This document shows positions 1 to 12,879 of a stretch of 64,000 nucleotides of DNA, piece by piece; the stretch's first letter is position 1; every line of letters begins with the position of its first letter. The stretch is from Pomphorhynchus laevis (Eukaryota > Acanthocephala > Palaeacanthocephala > Echinorhynchida > Pomphorhynchidae). The notes beneath the pieces are model-generated. The model saw nothing but the letters and a program-made list of their open reading frames with translations. It was not told the DNA's origin and did no database searches. The position numbers and the translations under genes were made by a program. Where the stretch lies: NCBI GenBank assembly GCA_012934845.2, contig WNNJ02002998.1, positions 58,410 to 122,409 of the forward strand. Direction: 5' to 3'.

Positions 1-464
1 AACATTATACTTAATTTAGATTTTGTTTGAAATTTTGGAGCAGGATCAATAACGTTTATTGATTTATTTATTTTATTGTTTTGAAAATGAGTCACTTGCA
101 TCTTTATATTTAAATGAAGTTTTATATTAGATCCTTTAAAAATATCGATAAATCGTATGTTAAGATAATTTATAGCATTACCACTAAGTACATACTAATA
201 ATAAAAACTTTATTTTATTATTTTTTATAAAATTCTATTAATGAAATAAATAACAAATTCATTCAATTCAATCGGTATTGGGAATTTTTTTCTATTTTTA
301 TTATGCATAGAACCCGTCTTCGCCTATTCAATTTCCGGGAACGTAAAAGGCGACGAAAAGGTCCTTTAAATTAAGGGAAATTATCTGGTAAGGTCTAGTT
401 GATTCGATGAAAAATGTTTAGGAGACTTAAAGCAGCTAGGTTTTATTTAATAACGCACAAGTGG

Positions 465-940
465 CATATTAAAAACCCATATTACAAACGTCTTCATAAC
501 TATATGGAAATCGATTTGATAAAACGAAATGATATAAACAATTGATCACAGAGTGACAAAGTGAGGAGTAAGGTTGGAAAAATAGTTTAAAATTTTTCGG
601 TTTGTTAACGTATTCACAAGTAGAAGAATAAATGTCCCTGGATATTAAGTCAACACTGCAATTAAATCTTTGGGGCTTATAATAGATTAAATATTTGAAT
701 TCAGATAAATCAAGATGCCACATTTGAATTTTTAAATTTTAATTTTACTTTTGTGGTTTTTGTTGAGTACAAATGACACCGTCATTTGATCCGTGAGAAC
801 TTTGAATGTTCGACCAGACAAATAGAGTCTCCAATATCGCAATGTATGAACAATGACAAAAGCTTCTTTCTTTATAGAGGAATGCCCAACTTCACTCTCT
901 CCCATAGAATATGAATAAAAGGCAACAGATTTATTGTTTC
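465..940 (-). mobile_element. Ty3/Gypsy-like element fossil (RNase H region)
   Basis: Minus-strand translations resemble the RNase H segment that follows reverse transcriptase in Ty3/Gypsy elements. One stretch reads like the KEALAIVWALKRFRHYL block (IKKEAFVIVHTLRYWR), followed by a GRTFKVLTDQ block. Another, LSEFKYLIYYKPQRFN followed by LISRD, matches the usual end of that domain (LQEFDFEIVYRPGK..ADALSR). The copy is old and clearly broken, and no terminal repeats were found. Family assignment rests on these motifs only. Confidence 0.55.
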
Positions 941-3590
941 AAGTCAACACATCACGATCGCCTTAAGAAATGCATCAATTTTAACTGTAAATGTTTGATT
1001 AAAGTCGATGGCTGTCAGTGTAGCTGAAATAATAAGATTTTAAATTCTTTCAAATGAACATATTCATGAGTGAAACTTTTTGATTATAAGCTACTGTTAC
1101 AATTTAGTGAATTAAATTGTACCAGAAAATTAGGCTTTTATTAATTAAATCTAAAAATAAACAGGATATAAGTAATATTATCATTTCATACCACACTTTG
1201 TGAACTGCTTCACATATTAGACACGCTATGGTATGAATAACAGCATTGTGACACATTATTGTTTTATCTGTTTTGCAAAAGAGTGCATGCTGTTGACTGA
1301 GCGGGATTCTGCATACACACGTTCTTTTTATCAAATTCATCATCAAGACCATGTAGTACGGAAATCGCCTCAAGAAATTTGTTTCAATTAAGCATATATT
1401 CATTTGATTGGATGGAAATTGATCCAACTTGATGCAGCATCTACTTATGTGGCATGATTCAATATATTTGACCATCTTGATAAGTTATCTCGCTGCACCT
1501 GTCTTTTAATTTTTTGTAAATATTGTCGTTTTTCTATTATTTATTTCGATAGTGAATGATAATCGCTGTCTTTTCCAACAGACTCGATGATGAAGTTGCT
1601 CACATTGAATACATTTTTAGAATGATCGTATTCGTAAAAGAAATTCTTTGAAAGATTTTATTCTGAGACCATCATAATACTACATACTAATTCAATAATT
1701 TCTATGAATTGCTATTAGACACCTGTTCAAAAGAACCAGTAATAGGTTTTAATCGATGTCATATGCAAGTCATTTAAACATATCAGGTTTAAGGGGCGTT
1801 GTTACTTGAATGCATTGCCACTGACATTGAACTGCTTGTGTGAGGAGAGTGAACATGATTTCCATGGGTTGGCTTATGTTTTCTCCTTATTACCGCTGCG
1901 TAATGTACTTTTTATTCCCAATATAACTACCCGAGTATTTTACGCCGCCTTCATTAATTATTTTAACTCCTGCGTCTTTAGGGCAAAAATATGCAGATTG
2001 ATATCATCCTCGACAAGAAGGAAACATTTCTCAGTGTTGATGTGATATTCAAACATAGGACTAACGTCCTTCAAAACCTACCAAACAAATCGTAACGCAC
2101 GATACGTTCTCACAACTGTGACGTCATCAGCCTACCATTTCGCTACGACATCCGGAATTTTCGTTCATACAACATTTAGGAGTTAATTACGCGGCTACGT
2201 ACATGGCTATGTCCAAGGGATCACCCTGCGTTAAGCTCTTTTTAAATAAAGGGATGTCACCCTCATACGGTAGGAGAGAATATTTTTGAAAGGTATTTTC
2301 GGGGATCTGATAAACAGGTCGGCAAATTAGGTGCATATTCTTAATTAATAATTTTCTGTTTATACGATTAAATAGGCATTATTTGAGTCAATTGTTCAAT
2401 AAATTATTTGCGTCGACAGTTTCAGCACACGATTCAAAGTCTTCATTCATACTGTGAATGACTGCTACATTTTGACTAGCTCATTACTGAGCTGGATCCG
2501 CCGTTTGAATAGGGTGATAACGAGTTATTTTCAGTTGTGCTTTGACGAAGATACGTCGAAGTACTTCTACTCCGATCGAAAGAATTCCATCTTTCTTTGT
2601 AAGATGAATATGACAACAAGCAGTGTAAGCCTCTAGCGTAACCAAGTCAACGGTTTATGATGCTAGCTTCATTATCAAGTTAGCAACTGAGTATGATAAG
2701 GTTGATTATTCATTCCCGAAGCCATGGAGTAAAGATAGCTAGGATTTTGGAGTCCTACTGCCGAAGGACCTGTTGATCTTTTTAAATTTATCTATAAATA
2801 AGGTTCGTCAACGGTTCCTTCTAATCATACCACTATATTTTTAAATTAATAACATTGCGTAAACGGTATCAGTTCTTTATGATCTAATTTACAGTAAATG
2901 TTTTAAGAAAGAAAAATATTCTTTTTCATTAGTAAAGATTGTCTTCCAAAAGAATTCTAAATCTAATGTAATCTTCTGTAATTGGTGATCATTTACTGAA
3001 TGACCTGCTGTTATCATTTAAATAGTAGTATTTGCTTATTAATAATGATTATAATATTTATATTTTTGCCATGTTATTTGTGGCCAAGTGGCGAATTTGG
3101 AATTGCTAAAGTTGCGAGATTAAATGCAAAAATAATTGATTGTAAAAGTGAGGAGTTTTATTGTAAACTTAATAAAACAAACTGGGAAACCATATATATG
3201 CATTTCTAAAACATCAAAATGTATTTAAAGTGTTTAGGGTGTACCATAATATTAATTCTTCAATGGTATATTTTGATTTGCTTTTATTGATTTCTAGACA
3301 TTTTTAATGCAACGTGTAAATGGTAATTTTACATATTACATTTACAATGACAAGAATTTAAATATCGGCCATAGTTTGTAATGTTGCGTTATATTTAAGT
3401 TCCTTGTTGCATTATAAATACATTTTATTTAATTAACATCAAATTGAAATAAACATTTATTTACTTCTAGATCTTTATGTATTCAAGGTACTAAACATAT
3501 AAACTGAATATTTGAACACATAGTGGTACCAAAAGGCTTAAAAGCAAATTTATCTTCTTCTAGATTCGTTTACTTCTTTTAGTAATATTT
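941..3590. other. No supported gene; possible continuation of an old element
   Basis: The stretch from about 1740 to 2640 is less AT-rich than its surroundings and holds several short open frames on both strands. None gives a recognisable domain. It may be more of the Gypsy-like fossil to its left, but this could not be secured. From 2650 to 3590 the DNA is AT-rich with nothing identified. Confidence 0.3.
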
Positions 3591-3599
3591 TAGATTGTA

Positions 3600-4030
3600 A
3601 ATAGTTGATAATGATCCATTATTGAAAAAAATTATTGAAGCTGGATCAAAAAAGTTATAATTTTAATTGATATTTCGCTAACCAATTTTATAATTGCCAT
3701 AATATGTAATGATATTGCTTTATTCAAAATAATTTAAATAATTTAATAGATACATATATTTTAAACTAGTTTATTATAAAAATAAAATTAATGTATGGAT
3801 AGCAAATAATATACTATGTGTTATAATAAGAAATTACGCAAGATAATCAAATTACATCATAGGGAATACGTCATTCGCATGTATTGGCCTTCTTGGATCA
3901 AGGAATATTTGTTGAAACATGAAAACATAGCAGCTCATCTTAATAACCTCTAATAATGCATTTGTCCTCCAAGGAATATGGGCGGAAAGCTGAGAACATA
4001 GCAGATCCTCCTTATAACCTCTAATTTTTA
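3600..4030 (+). mobile_element. Penelope-like element, 3' end fragment
   Basis: Bases 3690-3830 match, in decayed form, the last part of the PLE reverse transcriptase found at 52.7-53.2 kb (the segment ending in WMDNK). They are followed by two partial copies of the PLE terminal module, each with a CATAGCAG box and an AACCTCTAAT box. The preceding 3600-3690 carries a short interspersed motif (GATATTTCGCTAAC) also seen near other PLE pieces. Heavily degraded. Confidence 0.5.
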
Positions 4031-5830
4031 TTCGAATATATTATCTATTTACCGTTACACACAGAGAAAAATCTAGATTTTTGAATATTTTTAATTTATG
4101 TATAGTACAAAATACGTATATTCGCCTAACTAATTTGATTTTCACTGCTTGAATCAACAGCATATAGTTAATATTATTAACATACATATAATTAAAGTAT
4201 ATTTTTCAAATTGAAAGTCCTCATATATTTTTAATCTGCTCACTTTCAACATTGCTTGTTATAAACCGCATAATAAAATCAATTAAATACATTATATACA
4301 TATAGCCAAAGATAATCAATTGTGTAAAGTAGTAGGGGTAAAGGAAAAGTGCATACCGTCAATATTGTTTACTCTTAGACCATTCTTTTCAGTAATGATA
4401 GTTGGATCGTGAATATAGTTAAGTTTGTAAAAACGACAATGGATATATAACTAGTTGGTGATAGTCAAAGCAAAATTGCATATATATATTAAAATAAGAT
4501 TTTCAGAAATACAACCAGAAAATAAGCATACCGCAATTGCTATTATATACACGTGCGTATTTTTAATAACAATTGACAAAATTAAATACAATTCGTGTGT
4601 AAAAGTGATTAATTACCTGGATAATGACTATTTGCAAGACAGGAACACACGTGGGATATAATCGTAATGCGCTGCTAAGCTAGTTATTCAAAAATACCTG
4701 AAATTGCTAGCTTTCGATTGTTGGATACCTTTTGATATTAATAATAAATTAACAGATACCCAAGAAGGAAGCTTAAGAGAAAACTGCGATTATGACGTTG
4801 TGCAGATGCAATAATATTTTAGCTGTCGGTTCTTCTAGATTTCAAATTTTAGTCTCAGGGGTATCATCTTTATTTTACTCCCATAAACAGCGTTGTTTAA
4901 ATTAAATGATTTATAGGAAGCACTCCAGCACCCATTCCAACGATTCGAAGACAATACAATTTCCTTGCAATGCAAACGATTTATTAAATGTAAAATTCAT
5001 AACTTGATTGATCATTCTATAGTTATTGATAGTGTTTAGATGAAAGCGAAAATGTCACTTAATTTACAGTTGCAAATCGGAATTGCAAATCCAGAATGCA
5101 ATTACTGTCATTAGGTAAAATAACTGAGGCAACATAGATTTCCTCCATCAATTTGTATTCCAGTGCTGTGGCACTTTTGCCATAAATGATATTCACACTT
5201 ACCATCGCGAATTTTATAGCAAACTTATTTCGCAATACATTATATTAAAGTTTATAAATGAATAACATAATGATTTCTAATCAAAACGCACTTGAGAAAT
5301 GTAGAGGTCGCTTTAGTATTTTCGTGAAATATAAATCAATTTTAGGAAATATTTGACTTTTTGCTTCTTGCAGTTTATTTTCAGTTTAATATTTTGTACG
5401 GTAACCGTAAATTTCGATGGAACCATTACTAACTGATTGATTGCGAGTAATAGTTCAGTAATGTTTAATATGTAATAAAGACAGTTCAGTAATGTTTAAT
5501 ATGTAATAAAGTGATTATTCATCCGAGTAAATTTGAAGATATATTTAGATCAAATAACGACCATATTATTAATTTAGATTTTGATGTTATTTAGTCAAAA
5601 CATTATGTCTTCTGAATGATTAAACAGTCACGTTTATTAGAAGGTAAAAATTTAAATTCAGAATTCCGGCTAATAAACATTATTTTTTTGACAAGATCAA
5701 TATGTTTCAACTCAATTATTTACAACGAATATCTAAGTTTCTCACTGAAATATTACTTTTAATCTTCCTTAGGTAGTAGAACTATCTATTGTTAATAATA
5801 ACTATCCATAAAATAATTTTTAGAACACAC
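4031..5830. other. No gene seen; AT-rich
   Basis: Short open frames only, with no recognisable domain and no credible splice-supported exon. A small tandem duplication (5452-5511) is listed separately. Confidence 0.35.
5452..5511 (+). repeat. 31-bp tandem duplication
   Basis: A segment beginning AGTTCAGTAATGTTTAATAT is present twice in tandem with a 31-bp period and no visible differences over 29 bases, so it is probably a recent local duplication. Confidence 0.85.
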
Positions 5831-5835
5831 AAAAA

Positions 5836-6740
5836 ATAATAAGTATTCAAAATACTTACGATTATGAAATACGATTTAAAACGCTTTTTAAATTTAGTAG
5901 ATATTAAAGAAGCGTTAGTAAAATTAATTAACCTTATATACGGAAAAAGATATACATATATATGTTATAATAATTATAACGCCTATCTAACAAAAATTAA
6001 ACCATCAAATAAATATAAATATATGGATAAAATTGAATTAATATAAGCTTTGAATATTTGATAAATCAAAATTATTTAAAGGTAAGGACATCTATATTTA
6101 GACAAGTAAAAGGTGTTCTAATGGGATAATTATTGCTGACTTATTTTTAAGCTTCATAGAATATAAATTTGTTCATATTTGTTTAAAAAAATCTAAACTA
6201 TGTAAAGAAATTAAATTTATGTTTTAATATATTAATAATATATGTGTATTTAACTAATATATTTTATTCAATAAATGAACAAATTAATCCAGATAGCCTT
6301 ATTCTTAATAAAACCAATATTGATGATAAAGAAGATATATATCTAGATATGAACACTAAATTAACCTCAATTAAAATTACTTTTTATTTATATTGTAAAG
6401 ATGACACAGTTAAATTTAAATGAAAGTTGTGCATGATTACTCAACATATTTTTGCATGAGCATTCATGCATTCCATATAATATTAAATATAATACATTAA
6501 CTAATGAAATTTTAAGAATTGCTATAATATTTAATGATATTAACCTTATTTAAAATCATTTAAAGAATTAAATATATTCATTTTTTAAGTAGGTTACTAT
6601 AAAAATAAAATTAAAGAGAAAATTGTAAATTATTTAAATCAACAAAATATTATTAAAAATAAATTTAATCTCTTATGCGGAAAATGTTTACGAATAGATA
6701 ATAAATAATATACTTTGTATTTACAAATTTTATTAGAAAA
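5836..6740 (+). pseudogene. Penelope-like element reverse transcriptase fragment
   Basis: The open frame at 5864-6046 encodes a segment such as [18 protein letters not shown] and then [15 protein letters not shown]. The same block is readable on the minus strand at 53.4-53.55 kb inside the larger PLE copy. Further downstream, the sequence to about 6720 follows the same PLE through the region after the YIDD motif to the WMDNK-like end. This copy is plus-strand, lacks the GIY-YIG part and is decayed. Confidence 0.7.
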
Positions 6741-7200
6741 ATATGTCATAAGCATATATTTGATTTCGCCACAGTGTTGGCGAAATAAAAATTGATTTTT
6801 ATTTTAAATATTATTTTAAATTTTAACTTCTCTTGGTATAAATTATATGTAATCTTAACAAATAATTTTTTTATTATTTATTATTTGATAATTTATTTTT
6901 TATCTATCATTATTTTTTATTATTTTCTAGCATGTTTGTATGTTTAAATTAACTTATTTGGGTTCATTGTTAAAATTTGGAATTTCGAAGCAGATTTAAG
7001 ATATGCACATTTATTATTATATTTCGCTAACTGCTGCTACTGTTATCAGAAAAAGATAGTTTTCATTTTTATTGTAAAAAAATCATTTTTTTTAAGTTTA
7101 ACAACTATGCATCATATCCGCAATTTCATTGCTAATTTAATTGTTGGCGAAATGAATGTTAAATTCGGCGACTTGTCCGGAAACAAACAATTGCATGTTT
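6741..7200. other. No gene; holds a TTTCGCTAAC-type interspersed motif
   Basis: AT-rich. At 7021-7058 lies a copy of a short motif (ATTTCGCTAACTGCTGCTAC followed by a TGTTATCAGAAA-like stretch). Variants recur at about 16426, 17644 (reverse), 17956 (reverse), 21291, 21990 and 56341. A second CGCCACAG..TTGGCGAAAT hairpin lies near 6768-6787. Confidence 0.4.
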
Positions 7201-7329
7201 TAATAATTATTATATTTTCTTAAATACAAAACATGAACAAAAATAGGAAGCAGAAAACAAAAGAATAGAAAAATTTTAAAAAATGTAGAGTCAACATTTT
7301 TAACTTTATCTGTCAGTCTTCGTTAAGCA

Positions 7330-8704
7330 ATCAATGTGAGATCTGGATCCACTAGTAAATACCAACAAGACACTTTACGACTGAGCCAGTCAGTGTCTTT
7401 CACACACCTGAGGACCCAATCGTAGCAAGCGATGGTAGGTAATATCAATATGGGGAGCTTAAGAAATCTGAGTGTTTGCCCGGGGGACGTCTTCTTGGAA
7501 AGAAGGCAATTTCTGGGATAGTCCAAGTACACCATAGGAGAACCAGAGCATTCCCTCTTAATGACAGATATTATGCCAATTTCACGAAGCATCTAGCTCT
7601 CTTCAGGACACTCTTGAACATATTCAAGTCAGATCCTGTAGTATATCTAACCGTGATGGTAAACCCCAGGCATCTTACTCGATGTGTATATACAGGGAGT
7701 GATTGATTATTAATAATGGAAGAAAGATAGGATATTGCTAGTTTCTTAAGAGAAAGATTTCTTTTCTTTCTGAGATTGCCTTTTCTTTGTGCAGTGTACC
7801 GTAAAAACAATCACATGTGATTTGAAAGAGTAAAGAATAAGATTGGATGAGGATAACTAGTCTTTTAATCTTAAAAATGAACAGCTGATGTTCGAGACTA
7901 CATCTTTGGACTTTCTTCCAGAAAACAGGGATGTGATATCATTAGCATATACCACTAGATATTGATCGAGTTAAAAAGGTTTAAATAGAACAATGAAAGT
8001 AGCAATAAATAAGATAGGATAAAGTGAGGAGCTAAAAAATAAAGTTCTACCCAATTTATAGGGTACAATTTCTAGCTATCTTCAGTATATGATTGAATTT
8101 ATTCAAGTCCGATCCGGTCAACAATTTATCCGTATGGTACACCCCAGGTATTTTTACTCGATGTGTAAAGGTAGGGAGTGAATAATTGTTCAAAATGGAA
8201 GAGAAAACTGAGATTACTAGTATCTTTATTTTTCTTTGTAGCGGGGTCACCATTAAAAACAACCACCTGCTATTTAGAGGAGTTGAGAATAAGATTGAAT
8301 GTGGTTAACTGTTCTTTTAATCTTGAAAAGGAGTGGCTGATGTCAGAGAATACATTTATTCACCTACGTCCAGAGAGCAGGGCTGTGGTATCATCAGTGT
8401 ATACCACTATATGTTAATCTCGTTTAAATGTCTTGAAGAGTACGATAGAAGCAGCAAGATATAAGATAGGAGAAAGTGGGGAACCTTGAGGCACACCTGT
8501 AATAGAATAGAAATGGCATGTATTAGGGTCATTTTCGTAAACAACGCTTAGTGCACATAAATATCTCCACCCTGTTAACAATTTTCGCAAGCAATCTAAG
8601 GAGGCTGAGAGGAGAGATAACAAAAGGAATGGATATATGGTGAATGCAGCAAAGTCAAACAGACAGACAAGTCTAAAATAACGTGGATCATCCTCCGTTA
8701 ACAT
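7330..8704 (-). pseudogene. LINE copy B, reverse transcriptase remnant
   Basis: The frame at 8414-8704 contains TGVPQGSPLSPILYLAAS, the RT motif-4 block, closely matching copy A (TGVPQGSPLSLILYLAAS). Downstream, the YADD region and C-terminus are readable only in short shifted pieces to about 7330. Translation upstream of 8704 is interrupted by the inserted CR1/L2-like fragment. Non-functional. Confidence 0.8.
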
Positions 8705-9455
8705 AACATATCTCTTCCCCCTGTATCTTTTGCATCATCAATCATCCCCGTAGTCCACAATCTTACTTTCTTAGGATTCCATTTCGGTGATCACCTTTCC
8801 CTTAAACCCTTCGTCCGCGACAAGGTTCGCTCGTCTAACTTAAATGTCCGTGACATCCGCAGTATCCGACCCTTTATCGACTTCCGTTCCTGTATGTCTC
8901 TTTTTTCATCGCTTATTTCCCCTAAAATCGATTACTGTCTCAGCCTTCTCGCCAGTTCTTCAAAATCCATCATCCTACCCCTACAACGGAAAATCAACTC
9001 CACCGTTTGAGTGCTCATACGTCTTCGTCGCTTTGACTACACATCCACATAGCTTCCTCAACTCTCCTGGCACACCACCCATATCCGCATACAACTCTGC
9101 CTTCTTCTCGTAACTTTCCGTCTCATCGCTGTCGGCTCTCCATCGTTCATCCACCTCCCTTTCTTAGACGACACTCGCCCCACCTCTATATCACTGCGTT
9201 CCCGTAATTCCCTCTTACTCTACGTTCCCAATTACTCTAACAACTACGGTCTCCGATCCTTCCTCGTCGCCACCCCACTCGCCTGGAATCAGCTCCTACT
9301 CGACGTCCGTCACGCTCCCTCCTTTATTGCATTCAAATGCCGCCTCCGTACCCACCTCCTCGAAACATGATTTAGATTTTTTAGATTTTTTACTGTTGTG
9401 ATAATGTAAGCGTGCGCCGGTACGCATTTGCCACGTAAAAATAAATATTTTTTTA
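8705..9455 (+). mobile_element. CR1/L2-like LINE 3' end inserted into LINE copy B
   Basis: Plus-strand translation gives the C-terminal part of a CR1/L2-type ORF2: a TFLGFHFGDHLSLKPFV block, an IRSIRPFID block, a SPKIDYCLSLLASSSKS block (the usual idYCnsLL motif) and a final PLAWNQLLLDVRHAPS / FKCRLRTHLLET end. At least one stop and shift interrupt it. A short 3' UTR with GTAAGCGTGCGCCGGTACGC and CATTTGCCACG follows, ending in a T/A-rich tail. The same UTR motif recurs at 27.57 kb. It is 5'-truncated, as is normal for LINEs. Confidence 0.8.
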
Positions 9456-9473
9456 CGCGCAAGGGTCTTTTTC

Positions 9474-10129
9474 TTTTAATATACATCAATGCATATTTAC
9501 ACAACTGGAACAGCCAGCCAAGTATGTGTAGCGTTGAATCAAGATACAGACGTCCTGAGTTCAAATCCGATCAGCACCTGTGTACGGAGTAAGCAGATAA
9601 TAAGGATCGAAACGTGAAATATAAGTCTGGGTCAGCAGCTGATGAAACCCACCCAGACTGATTAGTAGCGTCCTGCTGTATCAAAAATAGGAACAATACA
9701 CGGGAGGATAATATTGTGCTACAACCAGAAGAATTTTAGCTCAAAGATGCATTCAAGTTAAATAAAAAACATTCATTACAAGTGGCAGCATGAAAAACAG
9801 TGATCCGGCTAGCGAATCACACACATAGGGTAGATTTCTAATTGATCGTTATAATACGATCCCCTACCAAAAGTAATATACATCAATGTATATCTACATA
9901 ACTGGAGCAGCCAGCCAAGTAGATGTAGCGCTGAATCAAGATACATACGTCCTGAGTTCAAATCCGATCAGCACCAGTGTACGGAGTAAGCAGAGAATAA
10001 GGGTCGAAACATGAAATATAAGTCTGGGTCAGCAGCAGATGAAACCCACTCCGACTGATTAGTAGCGTCCTGCTGTATCAAGAATAGGAACAATACATAT
10101 GAGATAATATTGTGCCACAACCAGAAGAA
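9474..10129 (+). mobile_element. SINE-like 397-bp unit, tandem dimer, in LINE copy B
   Basis: Two direct copies of a unit with a ~397-bp period; the shared CAGACGTCCTGAGTTCAAAT-type segment lies near 9547 and 9944. It carries a pol III B-box-like stretch (GAGTTCAAATCCG). The block is flanked by imperfect direct repeats, GGGTCTTTTTC at 9463-9473 and GGGTATTTTC at 10130-10139. Comparison with LINE copy A shows the host LINE resumes exactly after them, so the dimer entered as one insertion. Each unit also has GAAA and CTGATGA boxes joined by a possible stem (see findings). Confidence 0.8.
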
Positions 10130-11925
10130 GGGTATTTTCGTAAATTAAGACGAGAGAGTTTTAAATCGAAATTGAAGGCACATCTATAGGACACGTGATC
10201 GATTTTTGTTGGCTAAAAATACCCTTCGGCTGATGTTTATGTCGGATAAATCGGATGGTGTGGGTAAAAGCATTGGAATGTCAACCTTCTTTCTCTGACT
10301 ATCTGTCAAAAGCTGACAGCGAGTGAAGAGTGACGAACGGGTGTAGGAGGTATCCAGGACTGGGTCCTAAGAATTCAGAATATCTGTAACGGTATCTCAA
10401 GGTGGGATACCAAAACTTTATCAAGGCCTATGGTACCTATCTATACCGTATCCCTTTTCTGTCACAATCAAATTTCTCCTTTTTGAATATCTTCCAAAAG
10501 GAAGACTGAGAAGGGTTAAGCAGTGGTCACACGATCCCTACTCAGCTGAAGTCTATACTGAGAGCACCAGTATTCTTTCGAGAGGACCTGTCTGAGGGAA
10601 ACAGAGATATCAGGAAGGTGCAGCATTTTTAAAAGGACCCTGAGTTTTGTCGGAGTGGGATTGAATATGCGACCTTTATAGGTAGTCGGAAGGATCGCTG
10701 ATGCTTGCAAGGAGATATAGGAATTAAATAAGGTCATGCTCGCATTTCCTACAACAAGGAAGAGTCGGATAGCTGACTGAAAGAGTACCACTTGAATTGG
10801 ATCAAAGTGGAACCTCTTCAGCAGCGTGTCTTCATCTAGTCGCCAGCGAAGTTAGTCATATAAGGTAGGCAGTTGTTGGCGCGAATGCGCAATACAGGTA
10901 GGCTTTAGCAGCCACCTCTCCTGTTGCAGTAGTATGTCGAGGATTGAATTTCTTTTTGTGCAATGAAAGAAAGGGGGTAGTAGCTTATGTATCAGATACA
11001 CGTTTCAAAATATGCAAAGTGCTGCATTAATCCAACAACCAGTTCTCTCGTTGAAGTCATCAAGTAACACGTCATAGCCGTCACCCAATATCGGATTCAG
11101 GATGTCACAGTTCTTATAAATCTCTCCCGGCCGAATATAGATATTGACTATTCTGATACGTTTACCATACTTCCATAGTGCTATCGCTAAACATGACAGG
11201 GTAGGGCTAGATTAGTTAAGTATGAGGGAACATCTTAAGTGGCTCTTAACTAAGGTTAGAATACCTTGAGAAGATGAGTGAGGTGGGTTTATGTATAGAG
11301 GATAGTAGGTGATTATATGCATTGGTATGAATCGAGTTATATTCTATGGATATCCGATGAATTTAGTCTCCTGAAGAACTATAACGTAAGCATCTTGATC
11401 AGATAGAAGACGAAGAGCATAAGCAAATCCCAAATACTAGTGAAAAATGTTATTTGAAAGCTAATCACGAGTACTTTACTTTGCGTTGGCTCATGGGTGG
11501 GAAGAATAGACAAACTAGTCGGTCCCGGCAGTGGGGGGTTGCCCCTCCCTGGACGGGACAAACAGCGATCTCGGAATTCCCACTTGTACAGTCTGTGGTG
11601 ATGAAACTGATGGTAATATCTCCTGGTTGCTCTCTCCTTGTCCGTTTATAACCTTTTCTCTGTAATTTGACTTTATTGTAATGAAACAGAGGCTGATTTT
11701 TTCGAGGAAGCAGGTATACTTGAAATTTATGCTGGAGATGGTGATAGGATCGTACTGATTAAGTTTATTAACATAGTGTGTGCTTGTCGTACTATTTCCG
11801 CGTGTTTAGCGTAGATGAGCTACATGATGTCGACCACTCGAATAGACGGCTGAGTGTGTTCATTGACAATTGCGGTTGAGTCCTAGTCAGCTTTTAGTGC
11901 AAGAGTGTGTTTCAACATGTATTTT
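10130..11925 (-). pseudogene. LINE copy B, endonuclease-linker region, decayed
   Basis: Collinear with copy A between its endonuclease and RT. The frame at 10516-10791 (for example TTYKGRIFNPTPTKLRVL) matches copy A's TNYKGRIYNPTQTKLMVL. Short frames around 11.38-11.65 kb correspond to the start of ORF2. No frame is long enough to be functional. Confidence 0.7.
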
Positions 11926-12615
11926 TAAAAATCAGGACACTTTCTCAACCAAGTAGGGTGATCCCCATTGCAGTTGGGACAGTTAATTTTCTCACTACAT
12001 CGGACGTCCCCATAGTCATTGCTAATGCAGATGACGCATTTTTTGAATGCGGTACAGGTAGGATAACAATGCCCCCATTTGTGGCACCGATTGCAGTAAA
12101 GAAATGTGAATTCATCCCTGTAATAATCTGAATTTTGAAGTTCGCACCCATAAAAGGGTTAAAACAGCGATTAGCGAGTTTTTCCGCGCTGTCTGTAGAA
12201 TTCTGGGCAAATACAAGTGTAATTAATTGCTCATTTTTTTCAGTGATAATTCTTATTTGAGAGAGTAATTTTTTTCTCCAGCTCACCCAAGTCGTCGTTA
12301 TCTAAATATGGAACAAGATTGGATATTTTAACAGTTGCTAAAATAGGCTTTGCTGTCGTTACTCCATATGATTTGAAGTTAGAATCGAGATATTTCATAT
12401 ATTCAATATGTCTGAGGAAACAAATAAAATTATGCACCGAGTCGTGTCGAACCGGGCATAATTAAATAAATTTCCATCACCATATAGGCCAACAAAAGGT
12501 AGAAGAAGTACTTTGAAGCAATCACTTCTAGGAACTGGTGCAGTTAAATTTAATATCATAAGGTTAGACAATTTTCCAGCGGGTGGAAGTTTATATATTG
12601 TCTGATTAACTAGAC
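11925..12615 (-). pseudogene. LINE copy B ORF1 (RRM-like plus CCHC zinc knuckles)
   Basis: A minus-strand frame ending with a stop at 11925-11927 reads through three knuckles: CNRCHKWGHCYPTC (CX2CX4HX4C), CVICISNDYGDVRC (the histidine position is occupied by Y) and CPNCNGDHPTWLRKC (CX2CX3HX6C). This triple arrangement is typical of ORF1 nucleic-acid chaperones of I/Jockey-group LINEs. Upstream, in shifted frames, GKLSNLMILNLTAP and a DCFKVLLLPF block align with copy A's KLKNLVIIKILKP region and look like an RRM-type fold. The 5' end is missing and at least one frameshift separates the halves. Confidence 0.75.
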
Positions 12616-12879
12616 CACTTACCTATTTATAAAGGATCGTTGTTTGTTTCTCTTTGGTATATCCATGAAAAAGTAAGGGTTTTCTTAAATAACTAAACAT
12701 ATGGATAACCGACAGAAACAGAGAAGACAGAAAGCAAAAACCTAGACGAAAACAAATCAATAATGACATTGTAAGTCTTCTTACACGACTCACAGCCTCA
12801 GATCCAGGGAGATCAGAGTCATCCAACCGATCCAACACGCCGCCTTCCGACTGAACCACCCGGGGTCTTTCACCCCCCC

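Larger units (their letters stand above)
7205..12615 (-). mobile_element. I-like non-LTR retrotransposon (LINE), copy B, 5'-truncated and interrupted
   Basis: Read on the minus strand, this holds an ORF1 remnant with an RRM-like part and zinc knuckles (12.6-11.9 kb), a decayed endonuclease-linker region (11.9-10.13 kb) and a reverse transcriptase remnant (8.7-7.3 kb). It aligns by eye along its whole length with copy A at 12.64-16.2 kb. The segment 8705-10129 has no counterpart in copy A apart from about 20 bases near 9456-9473. It consists of two later insertions, a CR1/L2-like 3' end and a SINE-like dimer. The coding frames are broken by many frameshifts and stops. The element is taken as I-group because ORF1 carries CCHC knuckles and the RT has GVPQGSPLSP; Jockey/R1 relatives cannot be excluded. 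Confidence 0.8.

Noticed and set aside
1806-2636. Plus frames at 1806-2045 and 2454-2636
   Set aside because: Short, with no domain similarity, no splice context and in a region likely to be old repeat.
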